Notes under the pieces: model-generated
What the model was told of the DNA's origin: nothing
Database searches by the model: none
What the model saw: the letters and a program-made list of their open reading frames with translations, nothing else
Made by a program: the position numbers and the translations under genes
Origin: Lachnospiraceae bacterium
Lineage (GTDB): Bacteria; Bacillota; Clostridia; Lachnospirales; Lachnospiraceae
Assembly: GCA_015056915.1 (NCBI GenBank)
Contig: SVFK01000002.1
Span: 62,001-126,000, forward strand
Direction: 5' to 3'
Length of the DNA: 64,000 nt
Shown here: in pieces, positions 8,530-16,463 of the stretch
How positions within the stretch are numbered: position 1 is the first letter of the stretch
How the letters are laid out: the number at the start of each line of letters is the position of its first letter

Positions 8530-8570
8530 TTGACATTACACGTAATACAAAGTAAAATAACAAGTGTTAT
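8530..8570 (+). promoter_or_regulatory. Promoter with two operator-like palindromes upstream of tetR
   Basis: TTGACA (8530-8535) and TAAAAT (8553-8558) are 17 bases apart. Two short dyads overlap it: ATTAC-n2-GTAAT at 8535-8546 in the spacer and ATAACA-n2-TGTTAT at 8557-8570 over the start site. This arrangement fits autoregulation by the TetR-type protein just downstream, which is an inference. Confidence 0.6.
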
Positions 8571-8603
8571 AATAGTTGGTACAAAGGCAGAATGAGGTGC
8601 ATT

Positions 8604-9158
8604 ATGGCTCGTAAAGAAACAATTACTATTCAGAACATTTTAGATACAGCTTTCGCCATGACGAGAGAAGAAGGCTTTGCCAATGTGACGGCAAGAAAGG
8701 TGGCTGCCAGAGCGGGCTGCTCGACACAACCGATTTTCCGTGTATATAAGAATATGGATGAGCTTTGGGATGCTGTATATCAGCAGGCAATTTCTTTCTT
8801 TCAGGATTACTATAGCCTGTATCCTAAGACCAGGAAAACACCCTTTGTCAACCTCGGAATGGCATATATTGCTTTTGCCAGAGAGGAAAAGCATTTGTTT
8901 GAGCTACTTTTTGTATCTGACAGCGTCCGTAAGAGGAGTATGTATGAGCTGTTAAATGGGAATGCCGGTAATGTGGTTTATGAAATTAATCTTGCGAGAG
9001 TGCAGGGGTGCCCTGACCCGAGTGATTTGTTTATGAAAATGTGGATTTTTATACATGGAGCAGCATGCATGTCTTTGACCGGCGATTATGATTTGCCGGA
9101 TATGCAGACAATGGATTTGTTGGAGAGGTCCTATGAGGCCTTTGTAGGGAAACGATAA
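8604..9158 (+). CDS. TetR/AcrR family transcriptional regulator
   Basis: A 184-residue one-component repressor. Residues 8-50 hold the helix-turn-helix ('ILDTAFAMTREEGFANVTARKVAARAGCST...IFRVYKNMDELW'); the rest is an all-helical ligand-binding and dimerisation domain without a recognisable ligand signature. The ATG at 8604 has a GAGG site six bases upstream and is preferred over 8592. Its own promoter carries two palindromes, so it probably controls itself and perhaps the genes that follow in the same direction, starting with the RpiR regulator 37 bases on. Target and inducer are unknown. Confidence 0.85.
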   Translation: MARKETITIQNILDTAFAMTREEGFANVTARKVAARAGCSTQPIFRVYKNMDELWDAVYQQAISFFQDYYSLYPKTRKTPFVNLGMAYIAFAREEKHLFELLFVSDSVRKRSMYELLNGNAGNVVYEINLARVQGCPDPSDLFMKMWIFIHGAACMSLTGDYDLPDMQTMDLLERSYEAFVGKR

Positions 9159-9195
9159 AGTAGTATGAGTATAAGAAGGAAATAGGAGCAATAAA

Positions 9196-10116
9196 ATGCA
9201 GGAACAGTACGATATTTTCAGCCGTATTAATGATCGTTTTGATAAGATGAGTAAGGGACATAAGGCCATTGCAAGATATATTTCCGAGCATTACGATCAG
9301 GCGGTTTTTATGACGGCCGCTAAGCTTGGTGAGACATTAGGTATCAGTGAATCCACGGTGGTAAGGTTTGCTTCCGGTATTGGTTATGAAGGATATCCGG
9401 AATTTCAAAAGGCATTGGAGGATTGTGTTAAGGGTAAGCTTAGCAATATGCAGAGGATTGATGCGAAGTATGGAAGAAGCTCCCAGTCGGAGATTTTGAC
9501 ATCAGTGCTTAATGCTGACATAGAAAAATTACAGGATACCATACAAAATCTGGATCCCGCAGCCTTTGAGTCTGCTGTGTCTACTATTTTGGAAGCAGAT
9601 ACCATTTATATTATGGGCTTGCGCAGTAATGAGCCATTGGCAGCATTTTTGCATTTTTATTTGAATATGATTCGTGGACGTGTGGTATTGTTGAATACCA
9701 CTAGTGTCAGTGAGACCTTTGAACAGATGATTCGTATCAGCGAAAAGGATTGTCTGATTGGCATCAGCTTTCCGAGATATTCCATGCGTACGTTAAAGGC
9801 TATGGAATTTGCAAACGACCGCAATGCCAAGGTGATTGCTATTACGGATTCCATGCATTCTCCCATGAATTTGTATTCCTCCTGTAATTTGCTGGCAAGA
9901 AGCGATATGGTGTCCATTGTTGATTCGCTGGTAGCACCCTTAAGTGTTATTAACGCATTGGTAGTTGCCCTGTGTCTGAAATGCCCGCGTGAGGTAAAGC
10001 AGAATCTGGAAATGCTGGAAGAAACATGGAATAATTATCAGGTATATCTGAATGATGAGATTAATTTCATTGACGATGAACCTATGCTGAATTATTCCTT
10101 GCGCAGAGAGGATTAA
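9196..10116 (+). CDS. MurR/RpiR family transcriptional regulator with SIS domain
   Basis: A 306-residue regulator of the sugar-phosphate-sensing RpiR class. Residues 1-77 make the helix-turn-helix ('TAAKLGETLGISESTVVRFASGIGYEGYPEFQ'), and residues ~130-260 the SIS fold that binds phosphosugars ('ADTIYIMGLRSNEPLAAFL', 'DCLIGISFPRYSMRTLKAMEFA', 'KVIAITDSMHSPM'). No sugar metabolism gene lies nearby, so the effector is open. An AGGAG site precedes the ATG. Close spacing on both sides suggests it is cotranscribed with tetR and the flavoprotein gene. Confidence 0.88.
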   Translation: MQEQYDIFSRINDRFDKMSKGHKAIARYISEHYDQAVFMTAAKLGETLGISESTVVRFASGIGYEGYPEFQKALEDCVKGKLSNMQRIDAKYGRSSQSEILTSVLNADIEKLQDTIQNLDPAAFESAVSTILEADTIYIMGLRSNEPLAAFLHFYLNMIRGRVVLLNTTSVSETFEQMIRISEKDCLIGISFPRYSMRTLKAMEFANDRNAKVIAITDSMHSPMNLYSSCNLLARSDMVSIVDSLVAPLSVINALVVALCLKCPREVKQNLEMLEETWNNYQVYLNDEINFIDDEPMLNYSLRRED

Positions 10117-10163
10117 GTAAAAGGTGCAAAGATGCAGATGTTACGCTTGAATGGAGCATGTAA

Positions 10164-11417
10164 ATGAGTAAAGTAATTGTGGTAGGCGGTGGTGCGGCAG
10201 GAATGATGGCTGCCGTTGCGGCAGCGGATGCCGGTCATAGGGTGATTTTGGCAGAGAAGAATGAAAAGCTAGGTAAGAAAGTCTTTATTACCGGTAAGGG
10301 TCGCTGTAATGTGACGAATGCGGCAGATATGGACGTGCTGTTTGATAATGTATGCACCAATGCCAAATTTTTGTATAGTGCATTTTATCAGTATGACAAC
10401 AGAGCGGTTATGGACTTTCTGGAAAAGGCGGGTTGCCCCTTGAAAATAGAGCGGGGAGACCGTGTATTTCCTGTATCTGACCATTCCTCAGACGTGATTG
10501 CTGCTTTTCAAAGAGAGTTGAAAAAGCGTGGAGTAGAGGTGCTCTTGCATACTGAAGTAAAAGGACTGGTGGTAGAAGAATCCAAGACGGATGATAAAGC
10601 TTTGCGATGTATGGGTGTGGAAATTGCCGGCGGTAAAATACTTGATGCAGATGCCTGTATACTGTGCACAGGAGGCGTTTCCTATGCAAGCACCGGTTCT
10701 ACCGGTGACGGACATCGTTTTGCTGAGGAGACAGGACATAAGATCATAGATTGTAAACCGTCACTCGTTCCATTGGAGATGGCGGAGGACTGGTGCAAGG
10801 AGTTGATGGGACTATCTCTTCGGAATGTAGCTTTGCGGATGTGTGGCGGTAAAAAGGAAATTTATCAGGGCTTTGGAGAAATGTTGTTCACTCATTTCGG
10901 AATCAGTGGTCCCCTTGTTTTAAGCGCCAGCAGCTTTTATGCCAAGCACAAGAAGGATAAAGGTGATGTCAAAATTTATATTGATTTGAAGCCTGCTCTT
11001 GATGAGGAACAGCTTGACAAAAGATTATTACGTGATTTTGATGAAAACAAGAATAAACAGTTTAAGAACGCGTTGGGTGGTCTGTTTCCTGCTAAGCTGA
11101 TTCCTGTTATGATTAGTTTGTCAGGCATTCATTCCGATAAGAAGGTCAATGAGATTACCAAGGAAGAAAGAAAAGCTTTTGTTACCCTGATAAAAAACGT
11201 ACCCCTTACAGTGACGGGAACAAGAGGCTTTGCTGAGGCTATTATTACACAGGGTGGTGTCTCCGTGAAGGATGTCAATCCGTCTACTATGGAATCGAAG
11301 AGGGTTAAAGGACTGTATTTTGCAGGAGAGGTGCTTGATTTGGATGCTATGACAGGCGGATATAATCTACAGATTGCTTGGTCTACCGGATATCTGGCAG
11401 GAACCAGCGTGGAATGA
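10164..11417 (+). CDS. HI0933/BaiN-like FAD-dependent flavoprotein
   Basis: A 417-residue flavoprotein of the HI0933 family, annotated variously as aminoacetone oxidase-like or BaiN-like dehydrogenase. The N-terminus carries the dinucleotide-binding 'VVGGGAAGMMAAVAAADAG' and the family signature 'KLGKKVFITGKGRCNVTNA'; a second FAD contact is 'GLYFAGEVLDLDAMTGGYN' near the C-terminus. The true substrate of most members is unknown, and the bile acid reductase role applies to particular members only. cmk follows 41 bases downstream, an arrangement I regard as common in Clostridia. Confidence 0.85.
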   Translation: MSKVIVVGGGAAGMMAAVAAADAGHRVILAEKNEKLGKKVFITGKGRCNVTNAADMDVLFDNVCTNAKFLYSAFYQYDNRAVMDFLEKAGCPLKIERGDRVFPVSDHSSDVIAAFQRELKKRGVEVLLHTEVKGLVVEESKTDDKALRCMGVEIAGGKILDADACILCTGGVSYASTGSTGDGHRFAEETGHKIIDCKPSLVPLEMAEDWCKELMGLSLRNVALRMCGGKKEIYQGFGEMLFTHFGISGPLVLSASSFYAKHKKDKGDVKIYIDLKPALDEEQLDKRLLRDFDENKNKQFKNALGGLFPAKLIPVMISLSGIHSDKKVNEITKEERKAFVTLIKNVPLTVTGTRGFAEAIITQGGVSVKDVNPSTMESKRVKGLYFAGEVLDLDAMTGGYNLQIAWSTGYLAGTSVE

Positions 11418-11458
11418 TAACGATGTGGATAGATTTTACTATCAGAAAGAGGTAAGAT

Positions 11459-12118
11459 ATGAGTTATAACGTTGCGATTGACGGACCTGCAGGTGCAGGA
11501 AAAAGCACGATAGCTAAGGCTATTGCGAAGAAAAAGGGATTGATTTATGTGGATACGGGGGCGATGTACCGTGCCATGGCATTGTTTATGATAAGAGAAG
11601 GGATTGCTGCGCAGGATGCAGAGGGAATCAGCAGAAAGTGTCAGGAAGCAGATATTACCATTGCATATGAGAATGGTGAGCAGGTGGTATATCTAAATGG
11701 AGAGAATGTAAATGCATACTTAAGAACTGAGGAGGTAGGCAATATGGCATCCGCTACCAGCGTTCAACCGGCGGTGCGTAAGAAGCTGGTGGAGTTGCAG
11801 CAGGCGCTGGCGGCGAAAAGTGACTGTATTATGGATGGTCGTGACATCGGTACTTGTGTACTTCCCAATGCACAGGTAAAGATATATCTGACAGCCAGCA
11901 GTGCAGTACGTGCAAAGCGTCGTTATGATGAATTGACTGCCAAGGGTGAGGCGTGTGATTTGGCGCAAATCCAAGCTGACATAGAGGAACGTGATTATCG
12001 CGATATGAACAGAGAACATTCCCCCTTAAAACAGGCGGAAGATGCTATTTTGGTAGATACCTCCGATATGAGTGTAGATGAAGTAATTGAACATATTATT
12101 GGTATCTGTGAGGAGTAA
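11459..12118 (+). CDS. cmk: Cytidylate kinase
   Basis: Phosphorylates CMP and dCMP to the diphosphates in pyrimidine nucleotide supply. The P-loop 'GPAGAGKSTIAKAIAK' sits at residues 8-23, followed by 'YVDTGAMYRAMAL' for nucleotide binding, 'DGRDIGTCVLPNA' for the CMP site, and the mobile lid 'RAKRRYDEL' with 'ERDYRDMNREHSPLKQAEDA'. The 219-residue length is normal. Four bases separate its stop from ispH, whose ribosome site lies inside the cmk end, so the two are translationally close. Confidence 0.96.
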   Translation: MSYNVAIDGPAGAGKSTIAKAIAKKKGLIYVDTGAMYRAMALFMIREGIAAQDAEGISRKCQEADITIAYENGEQVVYLNGENVNAYLRTEEVGNMASATSVQPAVRKKLVELQQALAAKSDCIMDGRDIGTCVLPNAQVKIYLTASSAVRAKRRYDELTAKGEACDLAQIQADIEERDYRDMNREHSPLKQAEDAILVDTSDMSVDEVIEHIIGICEE

Positions 12119-12122
12119 AAAT

Positions 12123-12977
12123 ATGGAAGTGAGACTGGCGGAATGCGCAGGATTTTGTTTCGGCGTAAAGCGTGCGGTAGATACGGTGTATGAACAGGTA
12201 GAAAAAGGGAAAACTATATATACCTATGGCCCTATAGTCCATAATGAAGAAGTAGTAAAGGATTTGGAAGAGAAGGGCGTTCGTGTCATAGAGAATAAGG
12301 ATGAGTTACTTTCGTTGGACAGTGAAAATGCGACTGTGATTATCCGGGCTCACGGTGTTCCGAGGGAAATCTATGATATTTTAGAGAGAAAGGGCTTTGA
12401 ATGCGTGGATGCCACCTGTCCTTTTGTGAAACGAATCCACAAAATAGTAGAAAAAGAGAGCAGTGAAGGGAAACATATTATTATTATCGGCAACCCGGGA
12501 CATCCTGAGGTAGAGGGGATTAAAGGCTGGTGCAAGGGACCGGTAACGATACTGGAAACTCCCGAGGAAGCCATGGACTTTCCTATCAAGGAGGGGAAAG
12601 AAATCTGTATCGTCTCTCAAACGACATTTAACTACAATAAATTTCAATATATAGTTGAAATTTTTCAGAAAAAAGGTTACAATGATAGTGTTGTGAATAC
12701 TATCTGTAACGCAACAGAGGAACGACAGCGGTCAGCAAAAGCTATCGCAACAGAGGCTGACGTTATGATTGTAATAGGAGGAAAGCATAGCTCCAACACG
12801 AGAAAGCTGTATGAAATATGCAGTAAGGAGTGTGCAAATACCTATTTTATACAGACACTGGATGACTTGCATTTAGAACTACCTAAAGCTGTTCGACTAG
12901 TGGGCATTACTGCGGGGGCTTCCACCCCAAATAAATTAATTGAGGAGGTTCAAAATCATGTCAGAATTAACTTTTGA
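12123..12977 (+). CDS. ispH: 4-hydroxy-3-methylbut-2-enyl diphosphate reductase (IspH)
   Basis: The last enzyme of the MEP isoprenoid pathway, a [4Fe-4S] reductase producing IPP and DMAPP. The three cluster cysteines lie in 'AGFCFGVKRAV' (Cys12), 'DATCPFV' and 'TICNATEERQ'. The start at 12123 is set by a GAGGAG site and the conserved N-terminus; the track's 12087 start lies inside cmk. Length is 284 residues. Its last 20 bases overlap the start of rpsA in another frame. In many Clostridia IspH and ribosomal protein S1 are one fused protein, so here the pair appears as two overlapping genes. Confidence 0.96.
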   Translation: MEVRLAECAGFCFGVKRAVDTVYEQVEKGKTIYTYGPIVHNEEVVKDLEEKGVRVIENKDELLSLDSENATVIIRAHGVPREIYDILERKGFECVDATCPFVKRIHKIVEKESSEGKHIIIIGNPGHPEVEGIKGWCKGPVTILETPEEAMDFPIKEGKEICIVSQTTFNYNKFQYIVEIFQKKGYNDSVVNTICNATEERQRSAKAIATEADVMIVIGGKHSSNTRKLYEICSKECANTYFIQTLDDLHLELPKAVRLVGITAGASTPNKLIEEVQNHVRINF

Positions 12978-14106
12978 ACAAATGTTGGAAGGATCTTTAA
13001 AGACAATACATGCAGGAGAGGTAGTCGAAGGTACAGTTATCGATGTGAAACCGGAAGAAATCATTCTGAACATCGGATATAAGTCAGACGGTATTCTTAC
13101 CAAAAATGAATATACAAATGACTCCGGTGTAGATTTGACTACAGTTGCCAAGGTTGGCGATACCATGGAAGTTAAGATTTTAAAGGTAAATGATGGTGAG
13201 GGACAGGTTCTGCTTACCTATAAGCGTCTTGCTGCTGACAGAGGCAACAAGAGAATTGAAGAAGCCTTTAATAATAAAGAGGTGTTAAAGGCTACCGTAA
13301 CACAGGTGCTTGACGGTGGCTTGAGTGTAACTGTTGATGAGGTGAGAATCTTCATCCCTGCAAGTCTTGTTTCTGATACCTACGAGAAGGATTTGAGCAA
13401 GTACGCAGGACAGGAAATTGAATTTGTTATCAGTGAGTACAATCCTAAGAGAAGAAGATATATTGGTGATCGTAGACAGCTTGTCGCTGCAAAGAAGGCA
13501 GAGCTTCAGAAGGAGCTTTTTGCAAAGATTGCAGAAGGTGATGTGGTAGAGGGTACTGTTAAGAATGTTACTGATTTCGGTGCGTTCATCGATCTTGGTG
13601 GCGCAGATGGTCTGCTTCATATCTCTGAGATGTCTTGGGGAAGAGTAGAGCATCCTAAGAAGGTATTCAAGGTTGGCGATACTCTTAATGTATTAATTAA
13701 AGAAATCAGTGGCAACAAGATTGCACTGTCATTAAAATTTGATGATGCCAATCCTTGGAAGGATGCAGAGAGCAAGTATGCTGTAGGTAATGTGGTAACC
13801 GGTAAGGTTGCAAGAATGACTGATTTTGGTGCATTTATTGAGTTGGAGTCCGGTGTTGATGCATTGCTTCATGTGTCTCAGATTTCAAAGGAGCATGTTG
13901 AGAAGCCTGCAGATGTATTAACTGTTGGTGAAGAGGTGACTGCAAAGGTTGTTGATTTCAACGAAGCAGATAAGAAGATTTCTCTGAGTATTAAGGCAAT
14001 GTTCGCTCCTGAACCTGCACAGGAAGAAGTAGTTGAGGAAGAGGATGCAGATGTTGTTTCAGTAGATATCGATGCTGTAATTGCAGCTGAGTCTGAAGAA
14101 GAATAA
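12958..14106 (+). CDS. rpsA: 30S ribosomal protein S1-type RNA-binding protein (four S1 domains)
   Basis: A 382-residue protein of four S1 OB-fold domains at about residues 16-85, 104-170, 190-260 and 275-345; the last two show the canonical 'TDFGAFIDLGGADGLLHISE' type sequence. It ends in an acidic tail rich in Glu and Asp. It likely helps mRNA binding at the ribosome, though S1 in Gram-positives is shorter and less essential than in Escherichia coli, which has six domains. The ATG at 12958 follows a strong GAGGAGG site that lies inside ispH. The track's 12940 start is an upstream in-frame codon. Confidence 0.93.
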   Translation: MSELTFEQMLEGSLKTIHAGEVVEGTVIDVKPEEIILNIGYKSDGILTKNEYTNDSGVDLTTVAKVGDTMEVKILKVNDGEGQVLLTYKRLAADRGNKRIEEAFNNKEVLKATVTQVLDGGLSVTVDEVRIFIPASLVSDTYEKDLSKYAGQEIEFVISEYNPKRRRYIGDRRQLVAAKKAELQKELFAKIAEGDVVEGTVKNVTDFGAFIDLGGADGLLHISEMSWGRVEHPKKVFKVGDTLNVLIKEISGNKIALSLKFDDANPWKDAESKYAVGNVVTGKVARMTDFGAFIELESGVDALLHVSQISKEHVEKPADVLTVGEEVTAKVVDFNEADKKISLSIKAMFAPEPAQEEVVEEEDADVVSVDIDAVIAAESEEE

Positions 14107-14130
14107 GAATTGAAAAGTAAAAGAAGCATG

Positions 14131-14172
14131 CACCATAGTGAGATATTATAAGTGTCACTATGGTGTATTGTT
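14131..14172 (+). terminator. Probable terminator after rpsA
   Basis: An 11-bp perfect stem (14131-14141 with 14155-14165) around a 13-base loop lies 25 bases after rpsA. The following sequence is T-rich but not a clean T-run, so termination may be partial. A TATAAT box at 14172-14177 directly after it may belong to a cheR promoter without a clear -35. Confidence 0.6.
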
Positions 14173-14204
14173 ATAATAAGAACATATGAAAAGGCGGTAT
14201 ATCC

Positions 14205-14981
14205 ATGGCATTTGATTATGAGTATTTTAAGAAAGAGATATTGGCGTTGACTACAATTGACTTAAACAGCTATAAAGAGCAACAGATGAAGCGCCGCATT
14301 GATACCCTAATCGCAAAGCATAAAATCGTCGGCTATGATAAGTATGTACAGGCATTGCGAACAGATAAAAACATGTTTGAGGAGTTTGTCAACTATATTA
14401 CGATTAATGTATCCGAATTTTATAGAAATCCGGAGCAATGGGAGATTTTGGATAAAACAATATTCCCAGAGCTTATTTCAAAATATGGTAAGAATCTGAA
14501 GATTTGGAGTGCGGCCTGCTCCACAGGAGACGAGCCGTATTCATTAGTAATGGCGCTGTCCAGACATATTCCGCTTAATCAGATTAAAATTTTTGCCACC
14601 GATTTGGATAAACAGGTCATCGCCAAAGCTAAGGTAGGGCTTTATACAGAGAAAAGTATTGCCTCTGTACCTGAGGACTTGAAGAAAAAGTATTTTACAA
14701 AGGTTGGTCCGTCCTACAAAATAGCAGATGAAATCAAGGCGCGTGTGGAATTTAAGGAGCACAATCTGTTGAAGGATGCGTATCCTACAGAATATCATTT
14801 GATTGTTTGTCGTAATGTTTTGATTTACTTTACGGAGCAGGCAAAGGATGAAGTGTTCAGGAAATATTTTAAATCTCTTGCCAAGGGTGGTATTCTTTTC
14901 ATCGGAAGTACTGAGCAGATTATGAATTATAGAGAAATCGGCTTTGAACGCAAGAATTCATTCTTTTATGCAAAACCGTAG
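14205..14981 (+). CDS. cheR: CheR-type protein-glutamate O-methyltransferase
   Basis: A 258-residue S-adenosylmethionine-dependent methyltransferase of the chemotaxis family that methylates glutamates of chemoreceptors. An N-terminal helical CheR domain ('MKRRIDTLIAKHKI', 'YITINVSEFYRNPEQWEIL') is followed by the SAM-binding domain with 'LKIWSAACSTGDEPYSLVMAL' and 'YHLIVCRNVLIYFTEQAKDEVF'. No other chemotaxis or flagellar gene lies in this window, so it is an orphan copy here, either part of a dispersed chemotaxis set or with another target. A terminator lies immediately downstream. Confidence 0.92.
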   Translation: MAFDYEYFKKEILALTTIDLNSYKEQQMKRRIDTLIAKHKIVGYDKYVQALRTDKNMFEEFVNYITINVSEFYRNPEQWEILDKTIFPELISKYGKNLKIWSAACSTGDEPYSLVMALSRHIPLNQIKIFATDLDKQVIAKAKVGLYTEKSIASVPEDLKKKYFTKVGPSYKIADEIKARVEFKEHNLLKDAYPTEYHLIVCRNVLIYFTEQAKDEVFRKYFKSLAKGGILFIGSTEQIMNYREIGFERKNSFFYAKP

Positions 14982-14996
14982 GTTTATCCCATAATG

Positions 14997-15064
14997 AAGA
15001 GGGTGTTCAAAATAGTTGTGTTTGTACAATCATTATACAAACCACTATTTTGAATACCCTCTTT
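14997..15064. terminator. Bidirectional terminator between cheR and the exonuclease gene
   Basis: A long inverted repeat (about 27 bp, with a small bulge and a G-T pair) begins with AAGAGGGTGTTC and closes with GAATACCCTCTT, followed by a short T-rich stretch. It lies between two convergent genes and can serve both. Confidence 0.8.
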
Positions 15065-15094
15065 ATTAATTGCGGTTAAAACTTCATAATTACA

Positions 15095-16201
15095 TTAATA
15101 GATAGATGCAATCATTGCAATGACATGATTGGCATAAGCAGTAAAACCGGCACGGTCCTTTTTCATTTCATCAGTAAGCTCAAAAAACAATTCCTTGCTC
15201 TTGTAATCTCGTTTGAAGAACGGTTCAAAGAGAATAGTCCACTGGGGCAGATAACAGGAAAATTTCCTTGTGTAGCAGTTATTGGCAGAAGCCTGAATAC
15301 GATGCTCCTTGTCTACAAAGCCGGCTACTGATTTGTGAAGAGCGACATCCTCGGTAGGCAGGTAGTAATAATCCTTATAGTTGGAATAAAAATATTTCAA
15401 CTCTTCCTCATATATAGGAATTCTCAAGGTAGCTTCCAAGCCTTCGCCGCGGAAATAGCAGTTGTTGGCAGAAGCGCTAACTGCTTTGGGTAAAGGAGAA
15501 GACAGTTGTAAGGTAATCAGTACCTCCGTGCGCTTTTTGCCGTTGATATCTTTATAATAATTTGCTTGCACCTTTCGTGCTTTTAAGGCCTGTTCGTTGA
15601 ATAGGTCATAGTAAGCCAATATGGGAAGCACTTCAAGCATGCCTTTTAAATCATCTGCATTGTGCAGAAACAGCGACTTTTCGGCAAATTCAGTAGGAGA
15701 TTTTACATAATCATGGTAAATGCCGATTAATTCCCCGCCGGAGAAAACATCCTGACGGTTAATTCCGAGGTATTGCTCTAATGTCTTTTGTTTGCAGTTG
15801 GGAAGCTTTAAGAAAAATTTATAAGGTGAAATCCGCTTATAAATATCAATTCCCTGAAAGCCTTCAAAGGAGAAAGGAAGCTCCAGCTGCTTACATTTCT
15901 GGGTTATAAAAGGCAGATCAAAATTGTTGCCGTTAAAATGTACCAGATATTTATATAACTCTGCAAACTCAAAAAAAGCAGTAAGGATAGCGGCTTCCTG
16001 ACTGTAATCCTCAGCCATCCATTGAATGGTATGCCACTTGTCGCCCTGATAATAGGCGCAACCTATCAGGTATAGATAGGAGGAGCGGGATGTGAAGCCG
16101 GTAGTCTCTATATCAAAAAATAAAATTCGTTCCAAGGGTGCAATCTTTTCCAAGGAATAAGAAATGGAAAAATTGTCCAGCGTTTCTTCAGAAATTCTCA
16201 T
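15095..16201 (-). CDS. Predicted DEDD 3'-5' exonuclease, YprB-like ribonuclease H-fold protein
   Basis: A 368-residue protein with the DEDD exonuclease core. Exo I is 'ILFFDIETTGF', Exo II 'LVHFNGNNFDLPFI', and Exo III 'LFLHNADDLKGM', so the metal-binding acidic residues are present at about residues 30 to 200. The remaining ~170 residues are a less conserved C-terminal part of the sort seen in YprB-like proteins, whose biological substrate is unknown. On the minus strand a GAGGAA site precedes the ATG. It is a single-gene unit convergent with cheR and divergent from rnfC. Confidence 0.8.
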   Translation of the reverse strand: MRISEETLDNFSISYSLEKIAPLERILFFDIETTGFTSRSSYLYLIGCAYYQGDKWHTIQWMAEDYSQEAAILTAFFEFAELYKYLVHFNGNNFDLPFITQKCKQLELPFSFEGFQGIDIYKRISPYKFFLKLPNCKQKTLEQYLGINRQDVFSGGELIGIYHDYVKSPTEFAEKSLFLHNADDLKGMLEVLPILAYYDLFNEQALKARKVQANYYKDINGKKRTEVLITLQLSSPLPKAVSASANNCYFRGEGLEATLRIPIYEEELKYFYSNYKDYYYLPTEDVALHKSVAGFVDKEHRIQASANNCYTRKFSCYLPQWTILFEPFFKRDYKSKELFFELTDEMKKDRAGFTAYANHVIAMIASIY

Positions 16202-16377
16202 AATATTCCTCGTTTCTACGCCTCAAGGGCGTGTGTATCGTCATAAGTGTCAGGTAATTATCAGATAATACAATTTCATTATTAATATAATAGCATAAAA
16301 ATCAAATTTGCAGTAGTATTTTGCAAAAAAAAATAGTATATTTAAAGAGAATATTTTAATCGCATAATTTGACATTT

Positions 16378-16391
16378 TGTGACTATTCACA
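16378..16391. promoter_or_regulatory. TGTGA-n4-TCACA palindrome in the rnf control region
   Basis: A perfect 5-bp dyad TGTGACTATTCACA lies 73 bases before rnfC. Just upstream is TTGACA (16369-16374), but no -10 box stands at a standard distance; TATCAT at 16403 is 28 bases away. The site resembles Crp/Fnr- or Rex-like operators, though the 4-base centre differs from the 6-base spacing of CRP and Rex. The regulator is unknown. Confidence 0.35.
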
Positions 16392-16463
16392 GCAGGGTTT
16401 TTTATCATTTCCTTACAGATTTTGAATGGTTACTAACATAAATACAAGAAAGGATAACGAGAT

